DNA from: Burkholderia sp. TSV86
Lineage (GTDB): Bacteria > Pseudomonadota > Gammaproteobacteria > Burkholderiales > Burkholderiaceae
Assembly (NCBI RefSeq): GCF_001522865.1
Contig: NZ_LOWB01000033.1
Coordinates: 1-64,000, forward strand
DNA length: 64,000 bases
Direction: 5' to 3'
This document shows positions 1-8,309 of the stretch, piece after piece. Each line of letters opens with the position of its first letter. Position 1 is the first letter of the stretch. Both the position numbers and the translations under genes were made by a program. Below the pieces are notes generated by a model, which was not told the DNA's origin, did no database searches, and was given only the letters and a program-made list of their open reading frames with translations.

Positions 1-2
1 CG

Positions 3-170
3 ATCGTGGACTTGTACGCGGCGACTGCTGAAGCGCTGGCGGCATGGGAGCCGCGTTTTCGGCTCACACAAGTCAAGCTGGCGAGTGCCGATGTCGGCGT
101 CGTCGCGCTCGACTTGATCGGCCGATATCTTCCTGATGGTCAGACCGTGACGCTTGATGGCATTAAGGTG
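3..170 (+). pseudogene. Phage baseplate protein W (gpW/gp25-like), C-terminal part
   Basis: The frame is open from the window edge and reads as the C-terminal part of a P2-type baseplate assembly protein W. A segment containing DLYAATAEALAAWEPRF and then ALDLIGRYLPDG...VTLDGIKV matches the end of that family, a wedge component of the contractile tail baseplate. The N-terminus lies off the window, so its completeness cannot be judged. After residue V of DGIKV the frame runs into unrelated sequence up to a stop at 264-266. At the DNA level the next recognisable homology is the tail of gene D in another frame. In P2-like phages the J, I, H, G, F, E, T and U genes lie between W and D, so this is a deletion junction. 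Family call is inference from memory of P2 W. Confidence 0.7.
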
Positions 171-454
171 AACCGGTGCGGCGCATCAAGCAATATTTCC
201 CGACGCAGGATCAGGCGGTGGCTGCCGCGAAGGCCGAGTTGGCCAAACGCACGCGGGGCATGCTGAAAATGACGCTCACGTGTCCGGGGCGCGCCGACCT
301 GGGGGCCGAGTCGCAAGTGAATTTACGGGGGTGGCGCGACGGGGTGCCGACCACGTGGATTGCGACGCGCGTGGAGCACGCTCTCGATACCGAGGGCTAT
401 GTCTGCCATGTGGAGCTTGAGCAGCCGAATGCGGGGCAGCAAGGGGGCGGTTGA
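170..454 (+). pseudogene. Phage late control protein D (gpD), C-terminal fragment
   Basis: From about position 176 the frame reads VRRIKQYFPTQDQAVAAAKAE and then MLKMTLTCPGRADLGAE...VNLRGW...WIATRVEHALDTEGYVCHVELE. This is the typical C-terminal third of P2-type gpD, a tail hub/late control protein. A full gpD is about 330-390 residues; only about 92 are present. The in-frame stop at 164-166 shows there is no N-terminal part. Together with the W fragment immediately upstream it marks a degenerate prophage. The GTG at 176 is only the first in-frame start codon and is unlikely to be a real start. Confidence 0.7.
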
Positions 455-600
455 TGAGGTGGCTTCATGACAGGCGGTTTTGATCGTGTTCAAAACTACC
501 TGCTAACTCATTGATTTTATTACTGTGCATCGCACCGTTTTGTGACGCATTTTCCTGCCCTATTTTTCATCAAAACTTATTGATTTAAAAGGTAAAAACG
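455..600. other. AT-richer junction between phage scar and truncated MFS gene
   Basis: This is 146 bases with no gene, clearly richer in A/T than the flanks. It holds an imperfect 15-base direct repeat (AACTCATTGATTTTA at 505-519 and AACTTATTGATTTAA at 574-588, 13 of 15 identical). It probably contains the boundary between phage DNA and the chromosomal MFS gene, because MFS homology begins abruptly at about 601. Confidence 0.4.
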
Positions 601-1566
601 TCATTTGCAAGCACGTATATTTCCGAGCTTGTGCCAAAGCAGATTCGCGGGCGCGCGTTCGCCTGCGAGCAAGCGGTCGGCTTCGTGGCGGTGCCGGTCG
701 TCGCGCTGCTCGCTTATCTGCTCGTGCCGCGCGCGCCGTTCGGCATCGACGGCTGGCGCTGGGTCGTGCTGATCGGCGCGCACGGCGCGATCTTCGTCTG
801 GTGGATTCGCCGTCAGTTGCCGGAGAGCCCGCGTTGGCTCGCGCAGCAGGGCAGGCTCGACGAGGCCGAGCGCGTGCTTGCGGCGCTGGAGGCAAAGGTC
901 CAGGCCGAGCATGGCCGGCCGCTGCCGCCGCCCGGGCCCGTCGAGCCGGTCGCGCCGCGCGGCCGTTTCAGCGCGATGTGGGCGCCGCCGTATCGCAAGC
1001 GCACGCTGATGATGACGGTGTTCAACGTGTTTCAGACCGTCGGTTTCTACGGTTTCGCGAACTGGGTGCCGACGCTGCTCGTCAAGCAGGGGATCACCGT
1101 GACGACGAGCCTGCTGTATTCGAGCGTGATCGCGCTCGCCGCGCCCATTGGCCCGTTGATCGGCCTCGCGATCGCCGACCGTTTCGAGCGCAAGACCGTG
1201 ATCGTCGCGATGGCGGGAGCGGCGATGGTCTGCGGGCTGCTGTTCAGCCAGACGTCGTCGGCGTGGCTGCTGGTCGCGCTGGGCGTGGGGCTGACGCTTG
1301 CGAACAACATCATGTCGTACAGCTTCCACGCTTATCAGGCGGAGCTGTTCCCCACGGCGATCCGTGCGCGAGCTGTCGGTTTCGTCTATTCGTGGAGCCG
1401 GTTCTCGGCGATCTTCACGTCTTTTGCGATCGCGGCTGTACTGAAGGGATTCGGCACGGCGGGCGTGTTCGTGTTTATCGCGGGCGCGATGGCGATCGTC
1501 ATGTCCGCGATCGGGCTGATGGGGCCGCGCACGAAAGGCATCGCGCTCGAGGCGATATCGGGCTGA
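601..1566 (+). pseudogene. MFS transporter, N-terminally truncated remnant
   Basis: The reading frame from 601 begins in the middle of a classic MFS segment (TYISELVPKQIRGRAFA, the conserved loop before TM5 of metabolite:H+ symporters). It then continues normally to the C-terminus through roughly eight hydrophobic segments, including the central loop LPESPRWLAQQGRLDEAERVL and the RFERKT motif between TM8 and TM9. Family members are about 440-460 residues; about 320 remain and TM1 to TM4 are missing. An in-frame stop at 586-588 closes the frame just upstream, so no intact start exists. The break coincides with the phage scar, so loss during prophage integration or deletion is the simplest reading. 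The substrate cannot be assigned. Confidence 0.75.
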
Positions 1567-1760
1567 TCCGGCGGGTGATTCGCGCGGGGCCGTGGCGCGA
1601 TGGCGAATTGCGTATTGAGCCGGGCCGAACGCAGTGCGATGCTCGAATCCGGCGGCTCCACGCCCGCACCCATCTCCCGGCGGCCGAAGCCGCCGTCATG
1701 GGCGGTTCCCGCGCGGGCGGCTCACCGGCGCGAATCGGCCGGCGGCATCCGCACGCAGCC

Positions 1761-2774
1761 TTATGCGTCCAGCGCGAGCGTCGCGAACGACGCGAGCCAG
1801 TGCTCGCCCATGTAGTCGCCCGTCACGTGCGGCAGCGCGCTCGCCAGATGCCGTTCGGCTGCCTCGGCGAGCACGGCCCGGCGCGGATCGTCGTGCGGCA
1901 GCGCTCGCGCGAGCGAGCGCTGGCACCACGCGCGGCTCAGGTTCAGCCCGTCGAGGTGGGCGATTTTGCCGTCGCTGCGGTCGGTGACGGTCGCCGGCGT
2001 GAATAGTGCTGCGGGTTCACGCGCGGCGAGCGCGGGCAGAAATGCGTTGAACCACGGCAGGAATTCGTCGGTGGGCAGCACGCGCCGCATCAGTTCCGCT
2101 TCCATCAGCGCAGGCGACAGGAACTCGTCGCCGCTCGGCTCCCAGGCTTGGCAATGCGCATCGCGCAAATGCCAGCGGCGCGCGGTATCGACGATCAGCG
2201 CATCCAGCGCCGCATGCTGGGTAACGCGCGCGAAATCGAGCGCGAGCGACAGCGCGAACGACGTGTTGAAGTGCGTGCCGACGCGCACCGGATAAGTCGC
2301 CTTCGGCAGAAACTCGACAAAGCGCTCGACGACGATACCGGCGAGCGGCGCGAGCGTCGCGCACCAACGCTGTGCTTGTACCGAGCGCATCGACGCGAGT
2401 TGCGCGGACAACGCGAGCAGCCACGCCCAGCCATAAGGGCGCTCGAAATTGCGGTTGTGCGGCAAGCTCAGGTAGGCCGCTTCGCCGGCGACATTGGCGG
2501 CGGTGAAATGCTCGTCGACGACCGCTGCGATGCGCGCCGCTTCCGGCAAATCGGGAAAGCGCGCGATCAGATGCGTGACGAGCCAATAGCCGTGCACGCA
2601 CGAATGCCAGTCATAGCTGCCGTAGAAGATCGGATGCAGCTCGCGCGGGCTGCGCACGTCTTGCGGCCCGGCGAGCGAATGCGTGATCCGGTTCGGGTAT
2701 TCGCGCGTCAGGTGGCCGAGCGCGACGCGCGCAAAGTGTGACGCGAGCGCGGCCGTCAGATGACTGTCGGTCAT
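1761..2774 (-). CDS. DUF2891 family protein
   Basis: This 337-residue protein has the hallmarks of the DUF2891 family: HPIFYGSYDWHSCVHGYWLVTHL near residues 48-70 and HNRNFERPYGWAWLL further on. It looks cytoplasmic and alpha-helical, like an (alpha/alpha) barrel, with no signal peptide. Catalytic activity in this family is not established to my knowledge. The His/Trp-rich motifs suggest a sugar- or metabolite-binding barrel, which is inference only. The ATG at 2774 fits the family N-terminus. It converges with the truncated MFS gene; the 194-base gap between them shows no clear terminator. Confidence 0.85.
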   Translation of the reverse strand: MTDSHLTAALASHFARVALGHLTREYPNRITHSLAGPQDVRSPRELHPIFYGSYDWHSCVHGYWLVTHLIARFPDLPEAARIAAVVDEHFTAANVAGEAAYLSLPHNRNFERPYGWAWLLALSAQLASMRSVQAQRWCATLAPLAGIVVERFVEFLPKATYPVRVGTHFNTSFALSLALDFARVTQHAALDALIVDTARRWHLRDAHCQAWEPSGDEFLSPALMEAELMRRVLPTDEFLPWFNAFLPALAAREPAALFTPATVTDRSDGKIAHLDGLNLSRAWCQRSLARALPHDDPRRAVLAEAAERHLASALPHVTGDYMGEHWLASFATLALDA

Positions 2775-2874
2775 GAATGGACTCGATGGGCGCGGCGCGG
2801 GAGCGCGCCGCGATCGGCACCATCTTACTGGTTGACGTGCGAACGCGCTCGGGCCGCGCCCGGCCGTTTGCGGG

Positions 2875-3516
2875 CTACGGACGGCAGTTCAGCTGCCGGT
2901 AGCGGGCTTCTAGCGCGGAGTGCCTGTCGCCGCGCTCGCGTTGCTGCTTCTTGTCCTTTTCCGTCATGGGAACGGCGGTGGGGGCGTGATGCAGCGCGGA
3001 CGGGTATGCCGGCGGCAAATTCGGCGGCGTGCGGCCTTGCTGCTTGGGCAGCGGCCGGGACGGCGGCGGAAGATAGACGGGCGCGGCGGGAATCACTCCC
3101 GGCGTGGGATCGTAAGCCGCGCCCGGCGCGCGCAGCGACAGCGGCGCGGCAGGCGCCCCCGACGTACTCGCGCGCAGCAGATTGTCGATTTGCGATGCGA
3201 GCTTGTCGCATTCGTCGAGCCGGCTGTATTCCTGTGCGTGTGCGAAGTTGCGCTGCAACGGCGCGGCGTATCGTGCGTTTGGCGCGTTGACGCTCGACGA
3301 CGCGGCGCGCACAGCGTAGGCGGCCGGCGCGGCGGCCGCGCGTGGGACCGTGCGCAGCGCGGCCGAGTGAGCGTGAGTGGACGGCGGCGGATGGTGGGGC
3401 GGCGGCGGGTGTTGCCGCGCGGTACCCGGTTGCGGCTGGCCGAGCGGTTGCGCGCTCGCATAGGCTGGGCTCAGCAGCGAGATGGCCAGGGCCGCATTTG
3501 ACATCGAAAACTTCAT
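2875..3516 (-). CDS. Pro/Ala-rich exported protein, unknown function
   Basis: This encodes about 213 residues starting at MKFSMSNAALAISLL (ATG at 3516). That start gives a clean signal peptide ending near AYASA-QP, whereas the longer frame adds 16 arginine-rich residues that would bury it. The mature part opens with a His/Pro-rich low-complexity stretch. It then has a short helical segment containing DECDKLASQIDNLLRAS, another Pro-rich part, and a charged C-terminus (EKDKKQQRERGDRHSALEARYRQLNC) with a single late cysteine. I do not recognise the family beyond similar short exported proteins in Burkholderia. The D-E-C-x-K-L segment and the helical tail are the parts most likely to be conserved. 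Confidence 0.65.
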   Translation of the reverse strand: MKFSMSNAALAISLLSPAYASAQPLGQPQPGTARQHPPPPHHPPPSTHAHSAALRTVPRAAAAPAAYAVRAASSSVNAPNARYAAPLQRNFAHAQEYSRLDECDKLASQIDNLLRASTSGAPAAPLSLRAPGAAYDPTPGVIPAAPVYLPPPSRPLPKQQGRTPPNLPPAYPSALHHAPTAVPMTEKDKKQQRERGDRHSALEARYRQLNCRP

Positions 3517-3600
3517 GCGGACGAAGGGAAGAAGCGAGAATCCAACGGCCGCGTATCGTCTCACATTGCGCTCGATTCGTCGAATCGGGCGCGTATCGAA

Positions 3601-4329
3601 TCAACCGCCGCTTGCACGCTGCGCGTCGTCGAGCCGGCGCATCGCGTCCGCGACGTCGCTGCGAAACCGCGCGAGCGCCTCGCGCTGCGGCGCGGGCGGT
3701 TGCAGCGCGGCCCACAGCAGATCGGTCAATTGCTGGGCAGTCGCGTCGATATCGAGCTTGCGGTGGCCGAGCGTCGCGTCCCACAGCACGTGCTCCATCG
3801 GCCCGAACACCATCGAGCGCAGCAGGCTCAGCGGCATGTCCGCACGAACCTGGCCGTTGGCCTGGCCGCGCGCGAGCACGTCCATCAACGGCGCGGTGTA
3901 GCGGCGCTGCAGCGCGCTCAGCTCGTCGGCAAGCGCGTGCTGCTTCGCGCGCCCCTCGGACAGCACGAGCGCGCACAGCCCGGTGCCGTGCACGAGCATC
4001 AGCCGCAAGTGCGTGCGCACGATGAACGCGAACTGCTGGCGTACCGATGCGTCGCGCGGCATGCCGGTTTCGAACGCGTCGATGATCTCGTCGTACCAAT
4101 CGGCGATCACGCGCGCGCAGAGTTCGCGCTTGCCGCGAAAGTAGCTGAATACGGTTGCCTCCGAGACGCCCACCCGATGCGCGATCTCGGCGGCCGTCGC
4201 ATGCTCGTAGCCTTTTTCTGCGAACACGGCGCGCCCCGCGCGCAGAATGTCCTGCACGCGCTGCTGCGATTTGGGGCCGGTAGGCGCGCGCGGCGTGTTT
4301 GGGCGGTCGGTCTTGGCAGGCGTGCTCAT
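3601..4329 (-). CDS. liuQ: TetR-family regulator, probable liu operon regulator (LiuQ-type)
   Basis: A 242-residue TetR protein. The N-terminal HTH spans about residues 25-75 (ILRAGRAVFAEKGYEHATAAEIAHRVGVSEATVFSYFRGK), followed by a helical ligand-binding domain. It is divergent from isovaleryl-CoA dehydrogenase. The shared intergenic region holds two identical dyads (TGAGTATCGCTCA) and a third palindrome, as expected for an autoregulated repressor. In beta-proteobacteria the leucine/isovalerate genes are known to be controlled by a TetR protein called LiuQ, whereas many other proteobacteria use the MerR-type LiuR. The symbol rests on that and on gene order, not on a sequence search. The likely ligand is a branched-chain acyl-CoA intermediate (inference). 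Confidence 0.75.
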   Translation of the reverse strand: MSTPAKTDRPNTPRAPTGPKSQQRVQDILRAGRAVFAEKGYEHATAAEIAHRVGVSEATVFSYFRGKRELCARVIADWYDEIIDAFETGMPRDASVRQQFAFIVRTHLRLMLVHGTGLCALVLSEGRAKQHALADELSALQRRYTAPLMDVLARGQANGQVRADMPLSLLRSMVFGPMEHVLWDATLGHRKLDIDATAQQLTDLLWAALQPPAPQREALARFRSDVADAMRRLDDAQRASGG

Positions 4330-4388
4330 AACGGAAGAGGGGCGGATTCGCGTCGCAGATGCAGGATTGGAACGGCTTCGATGATAGT

Positions 4389-4505
4389 TGAGTATCGCTC
4401 AGAAAACTATTGACGATTGCGTGGGCGGCGCGCGAAACTAGCAAAAATTTTCGCTGTATACAGCGTTCAAACTGTGGCGGCACGAATCTGAGTATCGCTC
4501 AGAAA
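4389..4505. promoter_or_regulatory. Two identical operator-like dyads in the liuQ-liuA intergenic region
   Basis: TGAGTATCGCTCAGAAA occurs at 4389-4405 and again at 4489-4505, exactly 100 bases apart and in the same orientation. Each contains the inverted repeat TGAG-N5-CTCA. The downstream copy ends 37 bases before the liuA start. An independent perfect 14-base palindrome lies between them (4452-4465). The arrangement suits a TetR dimer controlling both divergent genes. Confidence 0.75.
4452..4465. promoter_or_regulatory. Perfect palindrome CGCTGTATACAGCG
   Basis: A perfect 14-base palindrome located between the two TGAG-N5-CTCA dyads, in the AT-rich part of the liuQ-liuA intergenic region where promoters would be expected. 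It has a different sequence from the flanking dyads, so it could be a site for a second regulator or part of the core promoter. Confidence 0.5.
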
Positions 4506-4542
4506 CCGGCGTTTCGCCGAACTTCCTGGCATTGGAGGAGAC

Positions 4543-5727
4543 ATGAGCAACCTGCCTGGCGTGAACTTCATGCTCGGTGAAGACATCGAGATGCTGCGCG
4601 ATTCGGTCGCGCATTTCGCCGCGAAGGAAATCGCGCCGCGCGCGGCGGAAATCGATCGCACCGATCAGTTCCCGATGGATCTGTGGCGCAAGTTCGGCGA
4701 GCTTGGCGTGCTCGGGATGACGGTTGCCGAGGAGTACGGCGGCGCGAATCTCGGCTACACCGCGCACATGGTCGCGATGGAGGAAATCTCTCGCGCGTCG
4801 GCATCGGTCGGGCTGTCGTATGGCGCGCATTCGAACCTGTGCGTGAACCAGATCCACCGTAACGGCACCGACGCGCAAAAGCAGAAATATCTGCCGAAGC
4901 TAGTGTCGGGCGAGCATGTCGGCGCGCTCGCGATGAGCGAGCCGAACGCGGGATCGGACGTCGTCAGCATGAAGCTGCGTGCGGACCAGCGCGGCGATCG
5001 CTACGTGCTGAACGGCACGAAGATGTGGATCACGAACGGCCCGGACTGCGACACGCTCGTCGTCTACGCGAAGACCGAGCCCGACGCCGGCCCGCGCGGC
5101 ATCACCGCGTTCATCGTCGAGAAGGGCATGAAGGGTTTTTCGGTCGCGCAAAAGCTCGACAAGCTCGGCATGCGCGGCTCGCATACGGGCGAGCTGGTGT
5201 TTCAGGACGTCGAGGTGCCGGCCGAGAACATCCTCGGCGAGCTGAACGGCGGCGTGAAGGTGCTGATGAGCGGCCTCGACTACGAGCGGGCAGTGCTGGC
5301 GGGCGGCCCGACGGGCATCATGGCCGCCTGTCTCGACGCGGCGGTGCCGTACATCCACGATCGCAAGCAGTTCGGCCAGCCGATCGGCGAATTCCAGTTG
5401 ATCCAGGGCAAGATCGCCGATATGTACACGACCTTCCAAGCCTGCCGCGCGTATCTGTACGCGGTCGGGCGCCACCTCGATACGGCGTCGTCGGGCGGGC
5501 ATCTGCGCCAGGTGCGCAAGGATTGCGCGGGCGTGATCCTCTATACCGCGGAAAAGGCGACGTGGATGGCAGGTGAGGCGATCCAGATCCTCGGCGGCAA
5601 CGGCTACATCAACGAATATCCGGTTGGCCGCCTGTGGCGCGACGCGAAGCTCTACGAGATCGGCGCCGGCACCAGCGAGATCCGCCGGATGTTGATCGGC
5701 CGCGAGCTGTTCGCGCAAACGCTTTGA
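4543..5727 (+). CDS. liuA: Isovaleryl-CoA dehydrogenase
   Basis: A 394-residue acyl-CoA dehydrogenase that oxidises isovaleryl-CoA to 3-methylcrotonyl-CoA with FAD, passing electrons to ETF in leucine breakdown. Visible features are the N-terminal helical domain, the [18 protein letters not shown] flavin-binding stretch, [17 protein letters not shown], the C-terminal [22 protein letters not shown] signature and [16 protein letters not shown]. The catalytic base specific to isovaleryl-CoA dehydrogenases should be the Glu of [13 protein letters not shown] (E248), unlike the late Glu used in short/medium-chain enzymes. The RBS is GGAGGAG just upstream of ATG 4543. It is the first gene of liuABCD and ends 22 bases before liuB. 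Confidence 0.93.
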   Translation: MSNLPGVNFMLGEDIEMLRDSVAHFAAKEIAPRAAEIDRTDQFPMDLWRKFGELGVLGMTVAEEYGGANLGYTAHMVAMEEISRASASVGLSYGAHSNLCVNQIHRNGTDAQKQKYLPKLVSGEHVGALAMSEPNAGSDVVSMKLRADQRGDRYVLNGTKMWITNGPDCDTLVVYAKTEPDAGPRGITAFIVEKGMKGFSVAQKLDKLGMRGSHTGELVFQDVEVPAENILGELNGGVKVLMSGLDYERAVLAGGPTGIMAACLDAAVPYIHDRKQFGQPIGEFQLIQGKIADMYTTFQACRAYLYAVGRHLDTASSGGHLRQVRKDCAGVILYTAEKATWMAGEAIQILGGNGYINEYPVGRLWRDAKLYEIGAGTSEIRRMLIGRELFAQTL

Positions 5728-5749
5728 TTTCGTGCGCGGAGCCTACGCG

Positions 5750-7357
5750 ATGCCGATCATCGAATCCAAGTTGAACCCGCGCGCCGACGATTTCCGCGCG
5801 AACGCCGCCGCGCTCGAGGTGCTCGTCGCCGATCTGCGCGACAAGATCGAGCGGCTTGCGCAAGGCGGCGGGCAAGCCGCGCGCGACAAGCATCTGGCGC
5901 GCGGCAAGCTGCTGCCGCGCGAGCGGATTGCGCAACTGCTCGATCCGGGCACGCCGTTTCTCGAGCTGTCGCAACTGGCCGCATACGGGATGTATAACGA
6001 CGACGCGCCGGGCGCGGGCATCATCACCGGCATCGGCCGGATCGCGGGCCGCGAGTGCGTGATCGTCTGCAATGACGCCACGGTCAAGGGCGGCACCTAC
6101 TATCCGATGACCGTGAAGAAGCACGTGCGCGCGCAGGAGATCGCGGCCGAGAACCGGCTGCCGTGTGTCTATCTCGTCGATTCCGGCGGCGCGAACCTGC
6201 CCAACCAGGACGACGTGTTTCCCGATCGCGATCATTTCGGCCGGATCTTCTTCAATCAGGCGAATTTGTCGGCCGAAGGCATCGCGCAGATCGCGGTCGT
6301 GATGGGTTCGTGCACCGCGGGTGGCGCGTATGTGCCGGCGATGAGCGACGAGTCGATCATCGTGAAGAATCAAGGGACGATCTTCCTCGGCGGCCCGCCG
6401 CTGGTGAAGGCGGCCACTGGCGAGGAAGTCAGCGCGGAGGACCTTGGCGGCGGCGACGTGCATACGCGGCTATCGGGCGTCGCCGATCATCTCGCGCAGA
6501 ACGACGCGCATGCGCTCGCGATCGCGCGCGGCATCGTCGGCCATCTCGGCGCGCGTCCCCGGGGGCCGCTCGTTGCACGCGAGCCGCTGCCGCCGCGCTA
6601 CGACGCGAAGAGCCTGTACGGCGTGATTCCGGCCGATACGCGAAAGCCGTTCGACGTGCGCGAGGTGATCGCGCGGATCGTCGACGATTCCGCGTTCGAC
6701 GAATTCAAGGCGCGTTTCGGCACGACGCTCGTCACCGGTTTCGCGCACATCTGGGGCTATCCGGTCGGGATCGTCGCGAATAACGGCATTCTGTTCTCCG
6801 AGTCGGCGCTCAAGGGCGCGCATTTCATCGAACTGTGCTGCCAGCGCAAGATTCCGCTCGTATTCCTGCAGAACATCACCGGCTTCATGGTCGGCCGCAA
6901 ATATGAGAACGAAGGGATCGCGCGGCACGGCGCGAAGATGGTGACGGCGGTGTCCACCGCGCAGGTGCCGAAGTTCACGGTCATCATCGGCGGCTCGTTC
7001 GGCGCGGGCAATTACGGAATGTGCGGCCGCGCGTTCGGCCCGCGCTTTTTATGGATGTGGCCGAATGCGCGGATCTCGGTGATGGGCGGCGAGCAGGCCG
7101 CGTCGGTGCTCGCGACGGTGCGGCGTGACGGGATCGAAGCGAAGGGCGGCCAATGGTCGGCCGACGACGAAGAGGCGTTCAAGCAGCCGATTCGCGAGCA
7201 GTACGAGCGCCAGGGGCATCCGTACTATGCGAGCGCGCGCTTGTGGGACGACGGCGTGATCGATCCGGCGCAGACGCGCGACGTGCTCGGCCTGGGCCTT
7301 GCCGCGGCGATGAACGCGCCGATCGGCGAGACCCGCTTCGGCGTGTTCCGGATGTGA
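5750..7357 (+). CDS. liuB: 3-methylcrotonyl-CoA carboxylase, carboxyltransferase (beta) subunit
   Basis: About 535 residues from ATG 5750 ([15 protein letters not shown]); an upstream GTG at 5732 is less likely. It carries the crotonase-fold carboxyltransferase N and C domains. The N-half motif is [16 protein letters not shown] and the C-half has [15 protein letters not shown] and [17 protein letters not shown]. The subunit transfers CO2 from carboxybiotin on LiuD to the gamma carbon of 3-methylcrotonyl-CoA, giving 3-methylglutaconyl-CoA. The length and C-terminus (ETRFGVFRM) are typical of MCC beta rather than propionyl-CoA carboxylase. The biotin subunit liuD lies two genes downstream. Confidence 0.93.
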   Translation: MPIIESKLNPRADDFRANAAALEVLVADLRDKIERLAQGGGQAARDKHLARGKLLPRERIAQLLDPGTPFLELSQLAAYGMYNDDAPGAGIITGIGRIAGRECVIVCNDATVKGGTYYPMTVKKHVRAQEIAAENRLPCVYLVDSGGANLPNQDDVFPDRDHFGRIFFNQANLSAEGIAQIAVVMGSCTAGGAYVPAMSDESIIVKNQGTIFLGGPPLVKAATGEEVSAEDLGGGDVHTRLSGVADHLAQNDAHALAIARGIVGHLGARPRGPLVAREPLPPRYDAKSLYGVIPADTRKPFDVREVIARIVDDSAFDEFKARFGTTLVTGFAHIWGYPVGIVANNGILFSESALKGAHFIELCCQRKIPLVFLQNITGFMVGRKYENEGIARHGAKMVTAVSTAQVPKFTVIIGGSFGAGNYGMCGRAFGPRFLWMWPNARISVMGGEQAASVLATVRRDGIEAKGGQWSADDEEAFKQPIREQYERQGHPYYASARLWDDGVIDPAQTRDVLGLGLAAAMNAPIGETRFGVFRM

Positions 7358-7361
7358 GGGC

Positions 7362-8153
7362 ATGGTCATGCGCTATGAAACGATCGAAGTGACCAACGGC
7401 GGCCGCGTCGCGACCGTCACGCTCGCACGCCCCGACGTGCGCAACGCGTTCAACGAAACAATGATCGCCGAGCTGACGGCCGTGTTTGAATGGCTCGATG
7501 CGCACGAAGGCGTGCGCGCGGTGGTGCTCGCGTCGCGCGGCCCGGCGTTTTGCGCGGGCGCGGATCTGAACTGGATGAAGAAGATGGCGGGCTTTTCCGA
7601 CGACGAGAACCGCGCGGATGCGCGCAAGCTCGCGCGGATGCTCGATGCGGTCTATCGCTGCGCGAAGCCCGTGATCGCGCGCGTGCACGGCGACGCCTAT
7701 GCGGGCGGAGTCGGCCTCGTCGCCGCGTCCGATATCGCGGTCGCGGCCGACGACGTGAAATTCTGCCTGTCGGAAGCGCGTCTCGGGCTGATTCCGGCGA
7801 CGATCGCGCCATACGTGGTGCGTGCGATCGGCGAGCGCGCCGCACGCCGTTATTTTGCGACCGCGGAGGTGTTCGATTGCGCGAAAGCCGAGCAGCTTGG
7901 CTTCGTCCACGAGCGCGTGCCGGCCAGCGCGCTTGACGAGACGGTCGCCAAGCTCGCCGATGCGCTGTGCGCGAACGGGCCGCAGGCGGTGCGCGCGTGC
8001 AAAACGCTGGTGCGCGACGTGGCGGGCCGCCCGCTGGATGCGGCGCTGATCGACGATACCGCCGAGCGCATCGCGCGCACGCGCGCCGGCGCGGAGGCGC
8101 GCGAAGGCGTCGCGTCGTTCCTCGAAAAGCGCGCGCCCGCGTGGCGCACGTGA
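7362..8153 (+). CDS. liuC: 3-methylglutaconyl-CoA hydratase (enoyl-CoA hydratase family)
   Basis: A 263-residue crotonase-superfamily protein following liuB by 4 bases. The oxyanion-hole segment SRGPAFCAGADLNWMKKM and the GDAYAGGVGLVAASDIAVAA segment are intact, as is the SEARLGLIPATIAPYV stretch typical of LiuC. It hydrates 3-methylglutaconyl-CoA to HMG-CoA. ATG 7362 and ATG 7368 are both possible starts (MVMRYE or MRYE). The operon position between the carboxylase subunits is the classic liuABCD order. Confidence 0.9.
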   Translation: MVMRYETIEVTNGGRVATVTLARPDVRNAFNETMIAELTAVFEWLDAHEGVRAVVLASRGPAFCAGADLNWMKKMAGFSDDENRADARKLARMLDAVYRCAKPVIARVHGDAYAGGVGLVAASDIAVAADDVKFCLSEARLGLIPATIAPYVVRAIGERAARRYFATAEVFDCAKAEQLGFVHERVPASALDETVAKLADALCANGPQAVRACKTLVRDVAGRPLDAALIDDTAERIARTRAGAEAREGVASFLEKRAPAWRT

Positions 8154-8170
8154 TCCGGCCGCCAAGGCAA

Positions 8171-8193
8171 TGCGCCGCCGCAGGCGCGGCGCA
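8171..8193. repeat. GC-rich hairpin in the liuC-liuD gap
   Basis: TGCGCCGC and GCGGCGCA (8-base perfect arms, 7-base loop) lie in the 156-base gap between liuC and liuD. No U-run follows, so it is not a canonical terminator. It could act as an mRNA stability or partial attenuation element. Confidence 0.45.
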
Positions 8194-8309
8194 CGCCGGA
8201 TGCCCGATGTCCGCGTTGGTCCGGCATCGGATACCGCGCGCCGCCGGATAGGCCAGCGCCAGCCTGCTGTAGACCAAACCCGTTACTTTCATCCATTCCC
8301 AGAGCCGCC

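Noticed and set aside
3-454. Intact phage baseplate/tail gene
   Set aside because: W and D homologies are in different frames and the intervening genes are missing, so this is a remnant.
505-588. Imperfect 15-base direct repeat as a phage attachment site
   Set aside because: Only 13 of 15 match, both copies are AT-rich and both lie on the same side of the phage remnant, so evidence for att sites is weak.
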